35,949 nucleotides of DNA from Thermococcus sp. (GTDB lineage: Archaea > Methanobacteriota_B > Thermococci > Thermococcales > Thermococcaceae), in the NCBI RefSeq assembly GCF_026988555.1, contig NZ_JALSLB010000058.1, positions 1 through 35,949 on the forward strand, given 5' to 3'. Of the stretch, positions 30,712-35,949 are shown in pieces; positions within the stretch are counted from its first letter, which is position 1; each line of letters begins with the position of its first letter. The notes beneath the pieces were generated by a model. That model ran no database searches and was not told the DNA's origin. It saw nothing but the letters and a program-made list of their open reading frames with translations. Position numbers and translations under genes: made by a program.

Positions 30712-32382
30712 TCAAAGCTTCCCGGAGAGGAACAGAGATAAGCTGTACTTCAGGAGCTCCTTTTTGTCGTCATCGACAAGCGTTTCGGCCGCTTTCAACA
30801 GAACCGGGATGCTCTGATATGGAGTGTAGGCTTCCGGAGCCTGCCTGCCGAGATCGATGAGGGTGTAGACGCCTATCATTGCCGACTTGACCGAGTACTC
30901 GACGGTGAAGACGCACTCTCCTGGTATCTCGACGTACTGACCGAGCAGGGCGAGGTTTCCGTAGTTTTCGGGGGCAACCGGAGGCCGGTCACCAGGCTTC
31001 CTCGGCATAAAGTGGGCCGTTATGTAGGGCATCATCGCCGTTCTGACGTTGATTACAGTCTCCAGGAGTTCGTCCTTCTCGTCGAGCCAGCCTAGGTGGT
31101 AGAGGAGCTCAAGGAATATCTCCTTCCCTGTTGCCTGGCTCATCGGCTTCTTGATGTAGTCGCCGGGCTTATCTACGAAGAGACTGTAGCCCCAGAGGAC
31201 TGTTATATCCTTCGGCTGGTCCCTGAAGTGGGGCTGTCTGAAGGCCACTATGGACATGAGCCAGGAGGAGTCTTTAAAGGTAACTAGGCCGCCGGTTCCG
31301 GTTTTGTTTCCGGTGAACTCCTCCAGCATTTTGAGGAACCGGTCTCCCCTGAAGGTTATCGTGAAAGACTCCCATTTGGTCTTGTCTACCTCCGAGGCGA
31401 AGACCTCCGGGTTGCCGAGGGACGGGTCCTTCTCGACGAGCTTTCTCCAGAGCGCCCAGCTGTCGCCCTCACCCCTGTTGAGGACGGGCGGGTGGTCAAG
31501 GTCACCGTATGTGGAGTTGTCAACCATGGATCCGAGCGTTATGAAGACAAGATCCCTCGGGCCGACCTCGATGACACCCTCTTTCTGCCCCCTGGTGTAG
31601 AGCTTGGTTATGTATTTCTTTCCGTCCCGTTCCTGAATTTCAACGTCAACGACCTTGGTGCCCACGATAAAGTTAACTCCCCTCTCCTGGAGCCACTCCT
31701 GAATCGGAAGGATTATCGAGTCGTACTGGTTGTACGGGGTCCTCTTAACGCCTTCTATCCTGTTCATGCCCGGAACGAGGTGCATGAAGCGGAGCATGTA
31801 ACGTCTCATCTCTGCAACACTGTGCCAGGGCTGAAAGGCGAACATAGTTGCCCAGAAGTACCAGAAGTTCGTTTCGAAGAAGTCCTTCGAGAACCACTGC
31901 TCTATGGTTACCCCCGCGAGCTTCTCCTCTGGAGTTAAGATAAGTTCGTTCATCTCGTTGAGGTGTCTCATGGTTAAGCCGTACTTCGAGAAGTCCACTT
32001 TTTTGCCCGGCGTTCCGACGAGACGGCACTTGGATGAGCCAACGTACTCCTCGTTGAATTCAACAACCTCGTCGAGTATCGTCTTCTTGGGGTCATCGAG
32101 CGAGGGTATCGAGCCGAGAAGGTCCCATGTGGCCTCATAATGCTCCTCGAACATCCTGCCTCCCCTGAGGAGGTAACCCCGCTCCGGATCGCCGGAGCCG
32201 TCGAGGCAACCCCCGTTGATTGGGGTCTTTTCAATGATGTAGATGTTTTCCCCGGGCATCCTGGCGTCCCGTATCAGAAAAACAGCGGCGGCGAGAGAAG
32301 CTATTCCACCGCCGACCATATAGGCCTTTCTCTCCTTTATATCCGGAATTCTTCTAGGTGTTACGCGTTTGTAATTCAGCAT
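30712..32382 (-). CDS. ohyA: Oleate hydratase (FAD-dependent fatty acid double-bond hydratase)
   Basis: A 556-residue protein of the oleate hydratase (myosin-cross-reactive antigen) family, which adds water to the cis-9 double bond of oleate to give 10-hydroxystearate. The FAD-binding MVGGGIASLAAAVFLIRDA is at residues 22-40, the family stretch RGGRMFEEHYEATWDLL at 73-89, YNQYDSIILPIQEWLQERG near 219-237 with the active-site tyrosine region, and GECVFTVEYSVKSAMIGVY near the C-terminus. The residue after RGGR is Met77, where many bacterial enzymes have the catalytic glutamate; as I recall, a monomeric Rhodococcus-type subfamily also has Met here. GGAGGGAG precedes ATG 32382. Archaeal membranes have isoprenoid ethers, so the substrate is probably external fatty acid. 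Acquisition from bacteria is likely. Confidence 0.92.
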   Translation of the reverse strand: MLNYKRVTPRRIPDIKERKAYMVGGGIASLAAAVFLIRDARMPGENIYIIEKTPINGGCLDGSGDPERGYLLRGGRMFEEHYEATWDLLGSIPSLDDPKKTILDEVVEFNEEYVGSSKCRLVGTPGKKVDFSKYGLTMRHLNEMNELILTPEEKLAGVTIEQWFSKDFFETNFWYFWATMFAFQPWHSVAEMRRYMLRFMHLVPGMNRIEGVKRTPYNQYDSIILPIQEWLQERGVNFIVGTKVVDVEIQERDGKKYITKLYTRGQKEGVIEVGPRDLVFITLGSMVDNSTYGDLDHPPVLNRGEGDSWALWRKLVEKDPSLGNPEVFASEVDKTKWESFTITFRGDRFLKMLEEFTGNKTGTGGLVTFKDSSWLMSIVAFRQPHFRDQPKDITVLWGYSLFVDKPGDYIKKPMSQATGKEIFLELLYHLGWLDEKDELLETVINVRTAMMPYITAHFMPRKPGDRPPVAPENYGNLALLGQYVEIPGECVFTVEYSVKSAMIGVYTLIDLGRQAPEAYTPYQSIPVLLKAAETLVDDDKKELLKYSLSLFLSGKL

Positions 32383-32396
32383 ATTGCTCCCTCCGA

Positions 32397-32415
32397 CATG
32401 TCGTATACAGACATG
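32397..32415. promoter_or_regulatory. Palindromic operator candidate at the oleate hydratase start
   Basis: CATGTCGTATACAGACATG is an inverted repeat: CATGTC (32397-32402) and GACATG (32410-32415) around a self-complementary GTATAC. It spans from the predicted transcription start (about 32415) into the leader, 15 bases upstream of the ATG. A bound dimeric repressor would block RNA polymerase. The motif is not one I know from Thermococcales regulators. Confidence 0.5.
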
Positions 32416-32436
32416 ATGGTCCTATTCATAGTCCCT

Positions 32437-32446
32437 CTTTAAAAGA
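32437..32446 (-). promoter_or_regulatory. TATA box of the oleate hydratase gene
   Basis: TCTTTTAAAG on the minus strand, centred about 26 bases before the end of the palindrome, predicts transcription from near 32415 and a 33-base leader. Confidence 0.5.
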
Positions 32447-32483
32447 TTTCGGGTTGGTCTTCGTTTTGATACCTGCCTAAACG

Positions 32484-32494
32484 TTTATATTTTT
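32484..32494 (+). promoter_or_regulatory. TATA box of the prolyl endopeptidase gene
   Basis: TTTATATTTTT predicts a start near 32515; GGTGGT lies a few bases before ATG 32524. The promoter looks intact although the gene is interrupted. Confidence 0.55.
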
Positions 32495-32523
32495 GTTTTC
32501 CAAACCTCTCTGGGTGGTTCCCT

Positions 32524-34371
32524 ATGGAAGACCCCTACGCATGGATGGAAAACCTCGAAGATGAGCGGGTTCTCGGGCTCGTTGAGGAGGAGAACAAACG
32601 CTTCAGGGAGTTCATTGGGGAGCTGAGTGACGAACTGTTCCCGGAGGTCTGGGAGTACTATTCGATGCCAACCCTCTACGGTGCGAAGCTCACCGAGAAG
32701 GGCATCATAGCGATGTACAAGGAGAGGGATAGACAGCTCATCAGGTGGCTCGGTGGAGACCTCATAGTCGACTCCAAGGCCCTTGAGGAGGAGCTCAACG
32801 ACGAGGTTCTGCTCCAAGGTTTCACAGCCGATGAAAAGGGAAGGTCCCTGGCTTACAGCTTCTCGATAGGTGGGGCAGACGAGGGGATAACGAGAATCGT
32901 AGACCTCAAAACCAGGGGGCTCATCGACGAGATTAGGCCCTCGGTCTGGAACGTGACCTTCCTCGGGGACGGCTACTACTTTTCCCGCTTCTACCGGCAC
33001 GGGGAGACGCCCGATGGGGTTAAGGCCCCAGCGGTGAGGCTCTTCTGGAAGGACGGCAGTGGGGAGAGAATGGTCTTCGGCAAGGGTCTCGGCTCCGGCT
33101 ACTTCATCTCGCTGAGGAAGAGCACCGACGGAAAGACTGCGATGGTAACGGTGACCTTCGGCTGGAACAGGGCGGAGATATACGTCGGGCCGATTGATGA
33201 GCCGGGAATGTGGGAGAAGGCCTATTCGGCGGAGGTTCCGGCGGAGCCGATTGATGTGGTCGACGGAAAGCTCTACGTCCTCACAAGGGAGGGGAAAGGT
33301 CTCGGAAAGGTAATAACTGTAGAAGACGGCGAAGTTACCGAGATCATCCCTGAAGGGAAATTCCCGCTGGAATGGGCGGTTATCGTGGACGGTAAAATCC
33401 TCGCCGGCAGGCTCGTCCACGCGAGCCACAGGATTGGGGTCTACTCGCTCGATGGGGGGAAGCTTGACGGGATGACCTTCGACCTTCCGGGGAGCGTCTA
33501 TCCACTCGACACCGATGGGAAGAAAGCTTTACTCCGCTACGAGAGCTTCACGGTTCCGTACAGGCTCTACGGCTTCGATGGAGAGCTCAACCTCATAGAG
33601 GGACAGGAGGTTGAAGGGGACTTCAGGGTCGAGGAGGACTTCGCGGTCTCGAAGGACGGGACGAGAGTTCACTACTTCCTCGTTAAGGGAACCAGAGATG
33701 AGAAGAAGGCATGGGTCTTCGGCTACGGCGGCTTCAACATAGCCCTGACCCCGAGGTTCTTCCCGCAGGCGATACCCTTCATAAAGCGCGGCGGAACCTT
33801 CGCCATGGCCAATCTCCGCGGAGGTTCCGAGTACGGCGAGGAGTGGCACCGCGCCGGAATGAGGGAGAACAAGGGGAACGTCTTCGATGACTTCATAGCG
33901 GTTCTGGAGAAGCTCAAAGGCAAGGGTTATAAGGTCGCCGCATGAGGAAGGAGCAACGGCGGGCTTCTGGTTTCTGCCACGCTCACCCAGAGGCCGGACG
34001 TGATGGACGCCGCGCTGATAGGGTATCCCGTCATAGACATGCTCCGGTTTCACAGGCTATACATCGGCAGCGTCTGGGTTCCCGAGTACGGCAACCCCGA
34101 CGACCCGAAGAACAGGGAGTTTCTACTGAGATACAGTCCCTACCACAACGTGAAAAAGCAAAAGCATCCGCCGACGCTCCTCTACACCGGCCTCCACGAC
34201 GACCGCGTGCATCCGGCACACGCCCTCAAGTTCTTCATAAAGCTGAAGGAAGTCGGTGCCCCCGTCTATCTTCGCGTGGAGACGAAGAGCGGCCACATGG
34301 GCGCCTCACCGGAAACGAGGGCAAGGGAATTGGCAGATCTCCTTGCATTCGTCGTTGAAGCACTGTTGTGA
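32524..34371 (+). pseudogene. Prolyl endopeptidase (S9 family) interrupted by one in-frame TGA
   Basis: The frame encodes a 615-codon prolyl oligopeptidase, close to the 616 residues I recall for the Pyrococcus furiosus enzyme, with an N-terminal YAWMEN motif, a beta-propeller (about residues 60-390) and an alpha/beta-hydrolase domain. At 33943-33945 a TGA stands at codon 474, where the sequence around it (KVAA*GRSNGGLL) calls for Trp TGG. The catalytic serine is codon 477, three codons later, the number known for the Pyrococcus enzyme. The rest is intact and in frame, with YGNPDDP, the aspartate in HDDRVHP and the histidine in SGHMG. Translation from 32524 gives 473 residues without the catalytic triad. 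The lesion may be a very recent mutation or a sequencing error; nothing else in the gene has decayed. Confidence 0.9.
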
Positions 34372-34423
34372 TGGGCCCCCTTTCGATTTTCCAGCGTTTC
34401 AAAGAACCGCGGAGGAAGGGAAT

Positions 34424-34434
34424 ACTTTTATAGG
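34424..34434 (+). promoter_or_regulatory. TATA box of the KaiC-like ATPase gene
   Basis: ACTTTTATAGG predicts a start near 34455 and a short leader with GGGGGAC before ATG 34464. Confidence 0.5.
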
Positions 34435-34463
34435 CAAACCGTGATTTTAATACGGGGGACCGT

Positions 34464-35180
34464 ATGGAGACGAGGCTTTCAACGGGGATAGAGGGGCTTG
34501 ACCGGATGTTGAACGGAGGGCTTCTCCCGGGCAGGGCTTATCTGGTGAAAGGTGCCCCTGGGACAGGGAAGACCACGCTCGCGATGCACTTTGCCATGGC
34601 CGGGGTGAGCAGGGGAGAGAGCGTTATGTACATAACCCTTGAAGAGTCTGGGGAGACTCTGAGGATTGATATGATGCGGCTTGGATTCAACCTCAACGAC
34701 CCGCACTTGACCATAATCGATGCAACCCCCATCGGCGATAACTACGTGTTCATGGACACCTTCTTCGATTCCTTTGCTAAGGGCTTTGACAAGATGGTGT
34801 CCGCGATAAAGGATGAACTTAGAACCAGGAGGTACACCCGCATAGTGATAGATCCCATAACGATGGTGAAGCTGACGTCGACCGATGAGATTGAGTACAG
34901 GCGCCTGTTTCTCTCGTTTCTCAAGTCCATGCACAAACGGGGCATCACCCTCGTTATGACATCGGAAGTTGAGAAGACGGACGTTGAGGAATACCTCGTT
35001 AGCGGTATAATCGAGCTCAAAAGCTTCGATTTGGAGGGAGAGCTTGTACGGGGAATAAGAATAACAAAACTGAGGGGAAGCGGTTTTGACACGGCCCTAC
35101 GCCCTTACGTTATATCCGACGGTGGCATCGTCGTGTTCACCGATAAAATCCTGAAGATCCCCGCCCCATGTAAGACGTGA
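34464..35180 (+). CDS. KaiC/RadA-like RecA-superfamily ATPase
   Basis: A 238-residue single-domain ATPase of the archaeal KaiC-like group. It opens LSTGIEGLDRMLNGGL, the usual KaiC start, with Walker A GAPGTGKTT near residues 31-39, the acidic ITLEES region near 57-62 and the Walker B strand RIVIDPITM near 129-137. The C-terminal SGIIELKSFDLEGELVRGIRITKLRGSGF (about 180-208) is also typical. Such proteins couple ATP binding to signalling or regulation, but few have a known partner. The GT2 gene 46 bases downstream has its own promoter, so no operon role can be read. GGGGGAC precedes the start. Confidence 0.87.
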   Translation: METRLSTGIEGLDRMLNGGLLPGRAYLVKGAPGTGKTTLAMHFAMAGVSRGESVMYITLEESGETLRIDMMRLGFNLNDPHLTIIDATPIGDNYVFMDTFFDSFAKGFDKMVSAIKDELRTRRYTRIVIDPITMVKLTSTDEIEYRRLFLSFLKSMHKRGITLVMTSEVEKTDVEEYLVSGIIELKSFDLEGELVRGIRITKLRGSGFDTALRPYVISDGGIVVFTDKILKIPAPCKT

Positions 35181-35226
35181 GATGGTCCGCGGGAATCGTT
35201 AAAAATTAAAAACCGTACCATGGTTC

Positions 35227-35949
35227 ATGTTCCGGATGTTGATCCTGATTATACCAGTCCTGTGGGATGCTTACTTTTTCATTAATTACCTAATTAGCCT
35301 TTTCAGGAATTACAGAATTAAAGAGTGGGAACCTAGGGTATCCCTCTTGATCCCGGCCTACAACGAGGGCAGAAACATTCTGAAGGCTGTGGAATCCGCC
35401 CTAGCTCAGGACTACCCGAACTTTGAGGTGATAGTTATCGATGATGGCAGCGAGGACGGAACCTACGAGAAGGCCGCGTCCGTGCACGACCCGAGGCTCA
35501 GGGTTTTCAGAATATCCCACCGCGGCAAGGCTGGGGCCCTGAACTTCGGTCTCTCCAAGGCAACAGGTGATGTAATAGCCACCACCGACGCGGACAGCGT
35601 GCTGGAAGAAGGGGCGATACAGGAGCTTGTGTTCCGCTTTTACTCCGATGAGGTTCTTGGGGTGGGTGGACAGGTTCGGGTTCTGGGCGGGGGTTTTCTT
35701 GAACGGGCGCAGGATATCGAGCATCTGAGGATAGCGATGTTCAGGCGGGCCAAAGAGCTGGATGATCTAAGCGTTGCTCCAGGGCCAATTTCCGCATTTA
35801 GGAGGACCTGTCTGGAGGACATAGGCGGATTTGTTGAAGACGCCGTGGAAGACTATACCACAACCCGGGAACTCAAGAGGAGAGGGAAGGTAGTCTATGC
35901 GCCCCGCGCCAGAGTCTGGACACGAATGCCCGGTGGTGTGGAGTTGCTC
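35227..35949 (+). CDS. Family 2 glycosyltransferase, membrane-anchored (3' end outside window)
   Basis: The frame from ATG 35227 stays open to the window end (241 codons). It opens with a hydrophobic segment (residues about 4-27), then a GT2 domain: VSLLIPAYNEGRNI near 39-52, VIVIDDGSEDGT near 69-80, KAGALNFGL near 101-109, the DxD motif TDADS near 119-123, and APGPISAFRR with VEDYTTTREL near 185-216. This order is that of processive enzymes of the BcsA/NodC/hyaluronan-synthase type or of N-acetylglucosaminyl transferases. An A/T tract at 35199-35212 fits a leaderless start at 35227; ATG 35236 is an alternative. The rest of the protein, probably with more membrane helices, lies beyond the window. 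Confidence 0.85.
   Translation, partial: MFRMLILIIPVLWDAYFFINYLISLFRNYRIKEWEPRVSLLIPAYNEGRNILKAVESALAQDYPNFEVIVIDDGSEDGTYEKAASVHDPRLRVFRISHRGKAGALNFGLSKATGDVIATTDADSVLEEGAIQELVFRFYSDEVLGVGGQVRVLGGGFLERAQDIEHLRIAMFRRAKELDDLSVAPGPISAFRRTCLEDIGGFVEDAVEDYTTTRELKRRGKVVYAPRARVWTRMPGGVELL

Noticed and set aside
32485-33429. Long minus-strand open frame (314 codons) opposite the prolyl endopeptidase.
   Set aside because: It mirrors GC-rich codon structure of the real gene, has no family features, and the sense strand is clearly coding.
33943-33945. Reading TGA as selenocysteine.
   Set aside because: The family has Trp here, not Cys, Thermococcales are not known to make selenocysteine, and the serine, not this residue, is catalytic.
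1-35949. CRISPR arrays, insertion sequences and long direct repeats.
   Set aside because: None were found by reading; apart from the protein-level repeats noted, no repeated units stood out.

Overview
The window looks like chromosome of a hyperthermophilic euryarchaeon of the order Thermococcales, most likely Thermococcus. This rests on gene content (archaeal Trm10, Trm5b, Dph6, a prolyl endopeptidase that numbers like the Pyrococcus enzyme, an energy-converting-hydrogenase-like complex, cobamide salvage genes), tight gene packing with ATGA and TGATG junctions, archaeal TATA boxes (TTTTTAAA, TTTATA), GGTGAT/GGTGGT ribosome binding sites and several apparently leaderless starts. There is no CRISPR array, insertion sequence or rRNA, and no gene-free stretch over 300 bases.

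Layout. (1) 1-7.4 kb: corrinoid (B12) late-assembly genes in two arms, cobS-cobZ on the minus strand and cbiB plus a CobD-like aminotransferase on the plus strand. Between them lie dph6, a zinc-ribbon gene, a family-4-like uracil-DNA glycosylase and an AT-rich two-gene island (678-3754) of unknown proteins, one ending in a likely PD-(D/E)XK nuclease domain. (2) 7.4-10.2 kb: a methyltransferase and a coupled unknown pair, a small soluble protein with a membrane-anchored coiled-coil protein. (3) 10.2-13.6 kb: a candidate structured ncRNA, valS and two tiny coiled-coil proteins. (4) 13.6-20.3 kb: a six-gene operon for a complex-I/group-4-hydrogenase-like membrane complex whose large subunit has lost all four [NiFe] cysteines (Ehr-like). 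(5) 20.3-26 kb: trm10, two polytopic membrane proteins (GT-C-like and DUF2079), tRNA-Glu(UUC), a half-size EamA/SMR transporter and trm5b. (6) 26-30.3 kb: tldE-tldD and, divergent from them, an exported protein with a 16-cysteine C-terminal domain followed by two small membrane proteins, a possible peptide toxin and immunity cassette. (7) 30.3-36 kb: a cupin, an oleate hydratase with a palindromic operator candidate, a prolyl endopeptidase broken by one in-frame TGA three codons before its catalytic serine, a KaiC-like ATPase and a truncated family-2 glycosyltransferase.

How the parts fit. CbiB and the CobD-like enzyme would make and attach the aminopropanol arm, and CobS and CobZ would add and dephosphorylate the lower ligand, so the two arms serve one pathway. 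The Ehr-like operon encodes antiporter-like, NuoH-like and Fe-S subunits and should couple electron transfer to ion pumping without making H2. The best candidates for something new are the Cys-rich exported protein cassette beside tldD, the AT-rich nuclease-like pair in the B12 locus, the ncRNA before valS and the palindrome-controlled oleate hydratase.
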